A stretch of 64,000 bases of DNA, from NCBI GenBank assembly GCA_001792895.1, contig MARA01000004.1, positions 62,001 to 126,000 on the forward strand. The letters run 5' to 3'. Numbering within the stretch: position 1 is the first letter of the stretch; each line of letters begins with the position of its first letter. A model generated the notes under the pieces. That model did not search any database, had not been told where the DNA came from, and saw only the letters and a program-made list of their open reading frames with translations. The stretch is from Lentinus brumalis (Eukaryota > Basidiomycota > Agaricomycetes > Polyporales > Polyporaceae). A program made the position numbers and the translations under genes. This document shows, in pieces, positions 10,192 to 20,639 of the stretch.

Positions 10192-11840
10192 TTAGAAGAG
10201 GCTGAGTGCGACCGCGACGACAGCGCCGACGACCGCCGCGGCGTACTGCGTGCGCCCGAAGACGGCGGAGGCCGCGCCGTTCGAGCCGCTGTCCAGGATG
10301 CCGCCCTGCTCCCCGAAAGTGACGTTCTGCGGGATCGACGAGTTGACGCATTGGCCGCTCTCGATGTCGAGGTTCATGAGATCTGAATATATAGTATACG
10401 CACGTCAGATATGAATCAAACGGGGAGCAGGAGATGGACGTACCCTCAGCGGTGCGGTAGAAGAAGTAGGTTCCGTTCTTGACGTTCTTGAACGGGCTCG
10501 TGTCGTACGGAATCTTGTCGTCCGGATCCGTCGCGGAGGTGTTGCGGATGAAGATGCATGCGATGTTGTTCGGAAACTGCTGTGCGATCTGGGGGTATGC
10601 AGAGAGCAGCGTGGACGAGGACGTGTCTCCGACGAGCACTATCAAGAGTGTGAGCTCGATAAACGTATAAAGGAGGACGCCTTGGGGGCCGACGTACCGA
10701 ACTTCCGCTCAGGGAAGGTCTGGAACAACTTAAGGAGACTGTTCTGGCGAGCGTCCAAGACCTGAGACGGCTCCGTAAGGTTGATGGGACGCATCTCGAG
10801 CGAGCCGAGCGGGAAGTTGCTAAACAGGTAGTCGACGTATGTGCGCGTCAACTCGATGGGCGTGGTCGTGTCGTAGTGGAAGGCCGCAGAGGTTAGGCTC
10901 TTCGCCCACTTCGCGAAGAGCTCGGGGACCCCCGGGACGTTCACATAGGGCTGGACAAAGGAGTTGAAAAGGCCCTGGTTCGGAACGTAGACCTTGGTGA
11001 TACGCAGGACGTCGTCAATGTCGGACACGATGGAGATACCCGTCGAGGGCACGAGGATGACGGTGCCGTTGCCAGGCCCGGTGACGTTCAACAGGCCGGT
11101 TTGGACGACCTGCACCGAAGTACTGCTGTTGTCGGGAAGACCTGGAACGGTGACGAATTGGTCGAACTCGCCGAAGTCATCCGCGGTCTGAAGCTGGATG
11201 CCAGACGAGTTGGTGATGCTGGAGCCGTTGGCGAAGACAAGCGCAGTGAGATTAGCCTTCGGGATCGGAATTGACGCGAGGTCCTGCGTGCGGTTCTGCA
11301 GCAGCTGTTGCTGCGTGGAGTTGAGGTCATTCGTCGACAGACCGTCAATCAGGGAGTCCAAGTCGGACGTGCTGATGTTCGGAAGTTTGTACGCCAGACC
11401 GTAGAAACGCAAGTTCCAGCTGGACGAACATGAGCAAACGCATTCGATGAGGTCGAACATTCGGTGACTTACTTGCCGGAGTAGTTGGCATATGATGGGA
11501 TGAGGAGTCCAGACGCAGACACGTTGCTCAGGTCGTTCCCGTCGTTAACCCCGATCTTCTTCTCGATGTCACTCAAGCTTGGCCATCCGCCGAGAATGGC
11601 TAGGGACGACGTCCGTCAGTACTTGGAGCTTGATTGGCGTGCGGTTATCCACTCACTAGGCAATGCCGAAGCGACAGCTCCTGTCGCACTCGAGAACACC
11701 GACTCGATGGTCGACGCAACCTGCGGTGCAGGTACGGGCTCCGGGGTTGGAGCAGGCGCAGGGGCCGCGATGGGCGCGGGGCTCGCGGCGGCGAGGACGG
11801 CGAGCGAGAGCGCGACGAGTGAGGGAGGGAGGGCAAGCAT
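10192..11840 (-). CDS. Secreted App1-type phosphatase (DUF2183), GPI-anchored
   Basis: Exons 11840-11657, 11599-11473, 11419-10698, 10638-10444 and 10382-10192 join in frame to 473 codons. The N-terminus is a signal peptide (MLALPPSLVALSLAVLAAAS) followed by a Pro/Ala tract. Exon 3 holds the HAD-type catalytic motif SDIDDVLRIT, then PELFAKW, ELTRTYVDYLF, GSLEMRPINL and FPERKFVLVGD, diagnostic of the App1 phosphatidate-phosphatase-like domain. The usual DxDxT is DIDDV here; Val is tolerated in HAD motif I. Many N-x-S/T sites and a hydrophobic tail (AAVVGAVVAVALSLF) preceded by small residues indicate export and GPI anchoring. Yeast App1 is cytosolic at actin patches, so this secreted form probably acts on the outer face or on extracellular substrates. 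Confidence 0.9.
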
Positions 11841-12564
11841 GTCGATATGCGTTTCCGAGTGGAGGAAGGCACATCTGGGACTTGGCAGACTTCTTGGCGG
11901 ATTTTATGGGTCGGTGAAACGCGCAGGACGCCGTTGCGACACTGTGGAGACTCTGGAGAGAGATCGCGTGCAGTGACGTCAGTCGCCTCCCGTCATCCTG
12001 CAAGGTCCGCAGAGATCACTGTCCACAGGTACAGCTGACTCTTTCTGGCAGCATCCAGACCTATGGAGGCTTCACGCGTGGGGGACATGAGGGCCATGAC
12101 GGTTTTCTGACTCCAAGGCCCCACCCATGTTTCTCTGGCAACGCGCGCGGGAGAGCGGTCTTGAACATCTCATATTGCATAAAAGATCAGCAACTTGAGT
12201 GTAACTTGGAAAAACAAGACGCTGCGGGGCTGGCGAATCGGTCGGTCAAGGACATGAAGAGCGGTTGCAGTGGTGTGGGAGGAGGAGAGGAAGTTGAACG
12301 GAGTTGAACACGGCGTGGGACAAACGCGACACGTCATTGTCACGTGGGCGTGATGATGCGCGCTCATTGACCTGTTCAGATCTCGCGCCGCAACTTCTCA
12401 GTAGTACTCCTCGCCGCCAGACGGTTAGGAGCGGAGATGCAAGGTAGTATTACAGGGTCGCCCGAGTCCAGTACGATGCCCGCCGACAGATCGGACGTGA
12501 AGGATTGGGCATCTACTCATCGAGTGACGGTCGGACATTGAGCGTATATCAAGGCTCGAGCGCA
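11841..12564. other. Intergenic, 5' flank of the phosphatase gene
   Basis: No gene is supported. The part nearest 11841 is the phosphatase promoter; the remainder is the 3' flank of the kinase-like pseudogene. Confidence 0.6.
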
Positions 12565-14033
12565 TCATAAGATGGGTATGGAAGGTAGCGGGGAAGGAGA
12601 CGGGCAGTCATCGCAACATTCAAGTATAACTGGGGGTATTAGAAGAGATATGGGAGGGAGTGTATGGACGATGGCCGCGAGCCTATCACGTCCCTCCGCA
12701 GCGCTTGGGCGGAGGGCAGGATCATCGACGCGTAGCGTCTCGAGAAGCTCGTCTATCTCGGACACAGTGGACTGGCGGGCGCATCTCAGCGCAGCTCCAG
12801 GAATAGGTACAGCGTTACGGTAGAGTTACTGACCTCAAAATCGGAGAAGCTGTGTGCAAGCTGCCAGACATCAACTTTGAAAGGATCATATGGACCGATT
12901 GCGACCTCGGGAGGCATGTCTTTCGCGTAGTTGTCCCATGGAAGCCCCGTTAGACGACACTCCTCCTCGGGCGTATGCAAAAACTCGTGAGCGGTCTCAA
13001 AGTCGTTGATGAAGACTCGCGGGCGACATATCGGCACCTTCATCGCCGTCAGAGACTCTGGATGCCATGGTACCAAGTAGTTTTCCTTGTCTGCATCCTT
13101 AGAAAGTGGTGAACAATCAGGTCGAGAATAATAGTCACAGTGGGGAAGGACTTACCCGATGTGCTATCCCGAGACTGTGCAGGAATGCAAGTGCCTGGAA
13201 CAACCGTGACGGGTTCGGCACGACTCGAGGACCCGCCATGAAAGAATGTGTCGTACCTCCAGAGCCTGCAAAATCATATCCACGATATCTCCGACAGAGT
13301 TCTTGGCCCATGCTCCGTAGGCGTAACTCATAGTGTACCCAACAAACGGGAACACGGCGAACGTGATGTCCTCAATCTCGAGCTCGGCCCATAGCGGCAC
13401 GGCGTGGTTCTCAGTGAGCAAGCTGATATCTCCGCGGGCTATCTTGCGAAGAATCCGCATGTGCTCCTTCCCCTCGTCATGCATGGACACGGCGCGGATC
13501 GCGACATTTTGACCTTCCCGCGTCGTTCCCATGCAGATTATATTGTTCTGTGCGTCACTTTGTGAGTTCAGGTGTGTGCAGGTCTGACACGATAGACGGC
13601 TCACGCGTGCCGAATATTTGCGCAGCCAGACGATCCAATTATCCCGTACAGGCGACACGTACGCGAAACCGCTGGAGAGCAGCACGTGGTCCTTGTTTGC
13701 TCTCTGGTACAATGAGTCGTGCCCCAGAGTTCTATCCCTGCTTCACTGAATCGAACGCGGAGGGGATCCCAGGTAGAGCTCTCGTCCTCTGACACTCTCC
13801 AAGCAGAGAGGCTCGGAGGTAGCTGTATCATGCTATGTCAGATGCGGTCGAGCCGACCTGAGTCTAGAGTAGTCACGAACCTTTTTGCACTGCTCTGCAC
13901 GATCAGGGGTAGAAGATTTTCCAGCGGCCGTTCGTGAGCGAAGACGCGGCCATGTTGTAGCCACTGTCCCGATCGCTGTGGCGGTGGCGGCAAGAATGAG
14001 TGCTATCCGGGCGTTGCTGTCCAGCACTGACAT
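12565..14033 (-). pseudogene. Kinase-like protein, copy A (disrupted)
   Basis: This is closest to the intact copy at 24984-26439. It begins MSVLDSNARIALILA (one N-terminal membrane span), then MIQLPPSLSAWR, SSGFAYVSPVRDNW, VAIRAVSMHDEGKEHMRIL, LGIAHR|DADKENYLV (HRD loop split by an intron), FINDFETAHEF (DFE for DFG) and DVWQLAHSFSDFE, ending at 12565. Two lesions are visible. Near 13829-13868 it has 4 nt more than the intact paralog and runs into TAG at 13835-13833. Near 13695-13713 it lacks 1 nt, after which the frame is normal to the end. Introns later in the gene match those of the intact copy in position and phase. Confidence 0.75.
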
Positions 14034-14267
14034 GAAAGGCAATGCCTAGTGAGTCACGTAGGCAGCTACACGTCTTGAACGGTCCTGGGTTTGGTTCAGG
14101 TTCCAGACGAGTGACCAGGAAGTTCAATGTTCAACATTCAACTCAGCCGTGGTGATCAATTCGTCATGTGATCGTGGAAGTCCAATATTGCTACCGCGGT
14201 GAGTGTAACTCACCTTGAAGTCCTTGAGACGAAGTATCCTGACCGCAGTCCACGAAGGGACCAACCA

Positions 14268-15185
14268 ATGGCCGTACGACCTGTCGACATAGTCTTCCCG
14301 AAGAACTGGGAGGAGCTTGTGCGTATGCCAGAGCTCCGGACCGCCAAAGTACTATACCGGGCCACAGGCGGATACAGGGTGGTCTACAGGCTGGCTCCCG
14401 GTGTGGTCTTGAAGCACGGTGGCGAGTTTGCGGACGAGATTCTCTGTATGAGGGTTGCACAAGCAGCCGGTCTCCCAGTGCCGAGCGTCATCCATCATCC
14501 GGGTTCCCTTGATTTCAGGTAAGTGAGAATGAACATACTCCATATTTTGCAGTGTGACTGACGTGGCGGTTATGAATGTGGGGTTCCCTGGAGCTTTCAC
14601 CGGCCCAGCAACGTCTGGTACTTCTGCATGGAGGAAGTCCCATGTGTTCCGCTCAACACAGTAGTAGATCACTTGTCCGACGACAAGCTGTCTGCTCTTG
14701 CCTCTCAGCTCAGGAACTTTCTTGATCTACTTTCGAAGGTTGAGCATAAAGGCACGATTGGGTCGGTTGATGGCGGAGCCTTCCGGACTCTCATGGCTCC
14801 CCCGTACTCCCAACCTGACCACCCTTTCCGAAGTGTGGCTGAATTCAACAGCTTCCTCGGCGAGCTCTACAGCCTATGCGTCCTTCCACCTGCTCGTATA
14901 GCCGAAGACATCTCCCGTCTCCCCACGGATGATAAGATCCGTTTCACCCATGGCGACCTCGTCCCGAAGAACATCATGGTCGACGCCGACGGTGAACGTA
15001 TCACCGGAATCATCGACTGGGGCAACTCCGGCTTCTACCCCTCCTACTGGGAGTACTGCCGCATGCACCACTCTTCGACGCCGGGCTGGGAGAAGATCCT
15101 TGGGATGGTGTTTCCGGAGCCGAGGCGGCAGGCAGAGATCGACGCCGTTCGGGCGATCCTCTACACGTTCAGCATCAATCTCTGA
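14268..15185 (+). pseudogene. APH-type phosphotransferase, copy 1 (3' splice site lost)
   Basis: Exon 1 (14268-14518) carries TGGYRVVYRLAPGVVLKHGG and AAGLPVPSVIHHPG, the N-lobe of aminoglycoside-phosphotransferase/kinase-like enzymes. The rest, to 15185, carries the catalytic loop FTHGDLVPKNIMVD and the metal site GIIDWGNSG. The intron should end just before 14582, as in the second copy, but 14580-14581 are GG where copy 2 has AG. The only nearby acceptor (TTGCAG at 14552) leads into a stop. As read, the two halves cannot be joined by a normal GT..AG intron. Everything else is in frame, so the loss looks recent. The substrate is unknown; these fungal APH-like proteins are rarely characterised. 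Confidence 0.75.
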
Positions 15186-15856
15186 GGAGTCCCACGCGTC
15201 CACGACATATTGGCTCAGGCTGCACCATACCCGGACGTGATACGAGCTCGCGTCTCCAACCCCTGCGCGCACCGTCTCGCATTAATTGCGCCCGCATACC
15301 CAACCTCTCGATTCATGCTGTGCCTTCCTTGTGCTATTGGATCCTTTGTATCCGGACTTAGACCGGAATAATGAGTATAGTACCATCAGTATTCACGGAT
15401 GTCCGGGGTTCCGGAAGCATGCGTGATGTTCCGAGATGCGGGGACCTATGCGTGCGGCTACGTCTCATGTTCGCAAAGCGTGTTCTTCGAGCGCAGGTCG
15501 TCCATGATGCTTCAGACGCATGTAGTAGGTACATGGGCACGACACAGGACACATAACTATTGATCACTACGGGTGCACCCAGAGCTCGAGAGGCTTCGCC
15601 TTCGGAACTATCTTCAACGCTCGGGGCAGTCATCTACACATAATTTCCAAATTGGCAATAATCACGCCGTGTGTGGTCAGAAGATTCACTGACTCGGGAT
15701 CCGTCAGCGGAATCAGCAAAGCGTCGATCCCGGGGATGTTATTCTAGCGATCACAAATGATACGCTGGATCAGCATTTGACGGCGATGAAATGAACGAAC
15801 TTGACGCGCCGTGAAGTCTGGCCGTCTTGGCCACATACCGCAAGAGCAAGAGACAT

Positions 15857-17256
15857 TCACTCTGGAGCGGCGATCACAGGTGGAATGAGAAGAGACTGTG
15901 GCGGAAGCGACGCGACCGCCTCAACGAGCTTGCTCAGTGCTTCATGCGAACTCGGCCGCGATGAAGCATCTGGGCATCGCATTGCCTCCATGACGTTGTC
16001 GATCGATGGGACTGTAGTCTGCAGTCGCGTCAGCTCAGCTGAAGCGCTACTGAAAAGGAAGCCAAGACGTACTATCAAATCTACGAAACTGATCGCTAGC
16101 TGCCAAACGTCCAGCTTGAACGGATCGTACGGCGCATCTGAGAGAAGCTCGGGAGGCTTTACTCTTCCGTACTTCTCCGCTGGGAAAGAACCCCCGGAGG
16201 GGAGACCGACACAAATGCGCTTCTCCCATGGCACTTTGGGAGGGAAGTATACCGCAGTTTCGAAGTCGGTCAGGTACACCCTCGGACGGGTGATTGCGAT
16301 TCGATTCATCGCCAAGGACTCTGGCTGGAACTGCACAAGGAAATTGTCCCTGAAGGCATCCTGGAGCGGCGTGAGTGACGTCGTACTCGAAGTGCGATTG
16401 GAAGTAATATGTACCTTGTGCGCGACACCGACATAATGAATAAACTCCAGCGCCTGGAATGTCCTTCGTCAGTATTTAAGCAAATGAACCCGGTCCGACT
16501 TGGTCTAATGACTTACTTCGACACACTGCATGAACATGTCTACGATGTCGCCTACTGAATTCTTCGCCCACGACATGGGGCCGTACGCAACAAACACCGA
16601 GAACCCGATCTTGGGGAAGATCCAAAAGTTATGTTGTCGTACTTGATGAGCTCAAATAGCGGGATCGCGTGATTGCGGTCAACGACACTGTAGTGACTGC
16701 GTGAGAGGAGCTTCAGAATCTCAACGTGACTTTTGCCATGCGACCCAACAGCAAGCACGCGGACGACTACGTCACGTCCGTCTGCTGCCCGAGCTGCCCA
16801 GCAAAGAGGATTCTGCGGTTTGATGTGAGCGGTGTTCAGAGAACGATAGTTTAGAATGCTGGCGTACCGCATAATCAAACTCCTTCAGCTTCTGGTAGCT
16901 GCTGGTACCGTCCGAGGAATTCCAACCACGTTGTAGCGACGCATACCCGAAGCCGTTGCACACCAGCTCCCCGCCAGGGTCCGTTTGCAGGTAAGCATAC
17001 TCAACCGGCCAGTATGTGTACCCGCGTGATTTGAAGAAGCTACGCAGTTTGCCCCATATCTGCTGGTCGAGCTTACCAGAGAGGTCAGTGGCTTTCCCTG
17101 GAGTGCTACGCCACGCGATGAGGTCAGCGGGAAGCTGCACCGCGATGTTTGTTAGCAAATGGGAGACACAGTCCGCTCGACACACTCAGTGCACACCTTA
17201 TTGCGTTCCTCGCGCTGATTGATACCTGACCAGACCTTGCGAAGGGCTCGAAGCAT
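15857..17256 (-). pseudogene. Kinase-like protein, copy B (1-nt frameshift)
   Basis: Exons are 17256-17197, 17134-16868, 16812-16517, 16453-16415, 16360-16073 and 16018-15857. Exon 3 is 296 nt where the paralog has 297. The missing base lies at about 16627 (ACTTTTGGATC here, ACTTTTGCGATC in copy C) and breaks the frame just before the conserved VAYGPMSWAKNSVGD region. All other exons agree in length modulo three. The HRD loop is HKD here (VAHK|DAFRDNFLV), the VAIK lysine is Arg (VVVRVLA) and DFG is DFE. Exon 1 (MLRALRKVWSG) is the best-defined N-terminus of this subfamily and has no membrane span. Confidence 0.78.
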
Positions 17257-17636
17257 GGCCGCGACTGAGCGAGGATTGCTTGCGCGTAGTGTTGTCCGTT
17301 TAGAGTCGTGAAACGAGAAGTCGAGGGTGTTGACACTGTTGAGTAAGCCTAGCTCGAAATCTGTAGCCTCAAAGTCTCATGATCCCGACCACGAACTACT
17401 GCGCTCTTCCCGTGGCCGTTGGAAGCGCGTCCGCGGATCTGTGCACAGCTGTGCACCCAGTCCTCCTCAGTCTCGCGGATGATAAGGTTGGAAACAAGGA
17501 ACAAATACAACCAAACACGGCAGGATAAGCACCATGCGGCGCTTAGCAGGACGAAAAGCTTCCTGTGAACTACACGGTGAGTAGTATCACCGTCTTCTTG
17601 AGCTCAGCTTCACTGCCATCTATGAAGGCGCCATCC

Positions 17637-18558
17637 ATGGCCGCACGAACAGTTGACATGATTTTTCCGAAGTCCTGGGCGGATTTCAAACACATGCCAC
17701 AGCTCCAGACCGCCGATATATTGTACCAGGGCTTGGGCGGGTACAGGATGGTCTATAGGCTCGCTCCCGGTGTGATTATGAAGCACGGCGGCGAGTTCGG
17801 GGATGAGATCCTCTGCATGAGGGCTGCTCAAGCAGCGGGTCTCCCAGTGCCGAGTGTCATCCATCATCCGGGTGTTATTGATGGTGTCAGGTACGTGCGC
17901 ACGACTCCAACGTTCAGCAGCTTTTTGACGCCGCGGCCATGATCTTAGGGTTCCCTGGAGTTACAACGCGCCCGGCAACGTCTGGTACTTCTGTATGGAG
18001 GAAGTCCCAGGTGTCCAGCTCGACACAGTGGTAGATCAGTTGTCCGACGACAAGCTGGCTGCCCTTGCCTCTCAGATTAAGAGCTATCTGGACCTTCTTG
18101 CTCGCGTCGAGCATATGGGCACTGTCGGGTCGGTTGACGGCGGAGCCTTTCAGACTCTCCTTGTCCCTCCATGGCACCAACCTGAGCACCCTTTCCGGAG
18201 TGTCGCTGAATTCAACAGCTTCCTCGGCGCACTCTACGCTTCATGCGGTCTCTCACCTGGGCGTGTCTCCGCAGACATGTCCCGTCTCCCTACGGACGAA
18301 TCGATCCGCTTCACTCATGGGGATCTCGTTCCCAAAAACATCATGGTCGACGCTGATGGTGAACGTATCACCGGAATCATCGATTGGGGCAACGCCGGTT
18401 TCTATTCATCCTACTGGGAGTACTCCCGCATGCACGACGCCAACTTCTGCACGCCGGGTTGGGAGAAGATCCTAGGGATGGTCTTTCCGGAGCCGAGACG
18501 GCAGGCAGAGATCGACGCCGTTCGGACGATTCTCTTGACGATCGAGGATCAACTTTGA
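17637..18558 (+). CDS. APH-type phosphotransferase, copy 2 (287 aa)
   Basis: Exons 17637-17890 and 17949-18558 join through a 58-bp GTACGT..TTAG intron to 288 codons. The N-lobe has GGYRMVYRLAPGVIMKHGG, where the Lys after IM probably serves ATP binding. Next come AAGLPVPSVIHHPG and VPWSYNAPGNVWYFCMEEV. The C-lobe has FTHGDLVPKNIMVDADG (Brenner-type HGDxxxxN catalytic loop) and ITGIIDWGNAGFY (metal-binding Asp). The length suits the family. An upstream in-frame ATG at 17622 would add five residues; 17637 aligns with the start of copy 1. It is the intact partner of the copy at 14268. Small-molecule phosphorylation is the family's usual role, but the substrate here cannot be read from sequence. 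Confidence 0.85.
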
Positions 18559-19202
18559 GGAGTCCTCGGTGTCCGCGACATCTTGGCTTCACCATACCCG
18601 GACGTGATAGTAATACGACCACGCGTCAACCCCTCACTCAGCGTCCAGTAGTGCCCGCATACCCAACCTCTCAGTTCATGTCATACCTTCCTTGTACTTA
18701 TCATTTCTCTCATTGCTCCGTATCTATACTGTGGAGTTCTGAATGGTAGCATCGGTTCTTTCGGCTGTGGGGAGCCATGTAATGGTAGTCTTGTATGCTA
18801 CATGGCAGGACGTCCGAGGCAGCCTCCCGGAAGCCACGTCATATTTCATGGACCTCTGCGTGCGACTTAGTACATGCCGCAGATTTGCGACGCGCATTCC
18901 GCGTGCTTCGGGCGCACTCCGGCGATGACGGGTCACTATAACAAAGTACAAGGAAGTAGTGTGTATATATATATGCACTGATCACTCAGAGTCCGCCGAA
19001 GGAGGTCCAGAACTCGAGAGGCTTCGTCTCCGAGGCTACCTTCAACACTTGTTATACATAACCAGCACCGCGTCGATCCCTGGGATGTTCTAGCGTTTGG
19101 AAACAGTCCACCGGGTCAGCATCTGACGGCGATGAAGTGAGCGAACTTGACGCACCTTGAGGTCTCGCCATTCCGGCCACATATCGTAAGAGCAAGGATC
19201 AT

Positions 19203-20462
19203 TCACTTTGGATCGGCGATCACAGGCGGAATGAAGAGAGACTGTGGCGGAAGCGACGTGACCGCCTCAACGAGCTTGCTCAGTGCTTCACGCGAACTCG
19301 GCCGCAATGAAGCATCTGGGGAGCGCATTGCCTCCATGACGCTGTCGATCGATGGAATCGTAGTCTGCACAGGCACGTCAGCTCAGCTCCTACACTCATG
19401 AACGCGGAACCGAGACATACCGTCAGATCTACGAAACTAATTGCTAGCTGCCAAACGTCCAGCTTAAACGGATCGTACGGCTTGTCCGAGAGAAGCTCAG
19501 CAGGCTTGGGTCTACTGTATCTCTCCAGCGGGAAAGAATCGCCAGATGGGAGACCGACGCAAAGACGCTTCTCTAAAGGTACATCGGGAGAGAAGTACAC
19601 GGCGGTCTCGAAGTCGTTCAGGTACACCCTCGGACGGATGATAGCAATCCGATTGGACGCCAATGACTCGGGCCAGAATTGCACCAGAAAGTTGTCCTTG
19701 AAGGCGTCCTGAAGCAGCGTAAGGGACGTTCTTAGGGATGGGTGCGAAGCCGGCATACCATATGCGCTACTCCGACGTAGTGGATGAATTCCAGCGCCTG
19801 CGACGTTGGTCGTTAGGTGACAGAAAGCGAACAACAAGGACCAGTTACTCACCTCAACACATTGCATGATCATGTCTACGAGGTCGCCCACTGAGTTCTT
19901 CGCCCACGACAAGCTGCCGTATGCAAACAACATCGAGAAGCCGACCTTGGGAAGGATCGCAAAAGTCACGTCTTGGTAGTCCAAGAGCTCGAATACAGGA
20001 ATCGCGTGATTGCGGTCGATTACGCTGTAGTGATTTCGCGAGAGGAGCTTCAGGATCTCAACGTGCTTTCGGCCGTGCGACCCGATGGCCAGCACACGGA
20101 TGACTACGTCACGCCCGTCTGCCGCTCGGGCTGCCCAGCAAAGAGGGTTCTATAAGTGCATGTGAGCGACGCTTGAGAAGTGAATAGTAAGTTCGGCGTA
20201 CCGAATGTTGGAACTCTTTCAACATCTCGTAGCTGCTCACGCTGGTATCCGTGGTTTCCCAGCCACGCTGCAACGACGCATATCCAAAGCCATTGCATAC
20301 AACCTTCTCATCAGGCGGTACTTGAACGTTGAAGAACGCCACCTCCCATAAGGTATACCCCCGCGACTCGAAGAAGCTACGCAGTTCGCCCCAAATGGCT
20401 TGCTTGAGCTTGCCAGTGACGTCGTCTCCCGGCTTCCTCCACCCAAAAAGATCAGAGGGAAG
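19203..20462 (-). CDS. Kinase-like protein, copy C (5' exon unresolved)
   Basis: Exons 20462-20202, 20149-19853, 19797-19759, 19708-19421 and 19364-19203 are all in frame (349 codons). The body has LPSDLFGWR, VVCNGFGYASLQRGW, VVIRVLAIGSHGRKHVEIL, LLSRNHYSVIDRNHAIP, SWAKNSVGDLVDMIMQCVE, FIHYVGVAHM|DAFKDNFLV, VYLNDFETAVYF and PYDPFKLDVWQLAISF. The catalytic-loop Arg is Met (HMD), the VAIK lysine is Arg (VVIR) and DFG is DFE. These changes suggest weak or no phosphotransfer, although the loop Asp and Asn remain. The first coding exon, expected upstream of 20462 by analogy with copy B, is not convincingly found; an open frame leads into 20640 without a clear ATG. It lies tail-to-tail with the APH gene of its unit. 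Confidence 0.75.
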
Positions 20463-20639
20463 CTATACGCGAAGTCGTTAGCAGTTTACAAAGACTCAAC
20501 CGGCAGAGTTATACCATTCGACCTTGATCAACCATGAAGATGTTGCGAAGGTGGTGAGGAAGGAGACGCAAGAGCGGCCTCCGAGGGTACAGATGAGAGG
20601 AGATCCATCAGGATCTCTGGGTCGTACTATTCCGCTCAG

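Larger units (their letters stand above)
14268..20462. repeat. ~3.4-kb tandem segmental duplication (APH plus kinase-like unit)
   Basis: Two units in direct orientation each contain a plus-strand APH-type gene, a 650-680 bp spacer and a minus-strand kinase-like gene: 14268-17256 and 17637-20462. The spacers are also alike. Both have CACCATACCCGGACGTGATA just after the APH stop (near 15224 and 18590), and GAGAAGAGACTGTGG-like versus GAAGAGAGACTGTGG segments near 15890 and 19234. Unit length from ATG to ATG of the APH genes is 3369 bp. Confidence 0.85.
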
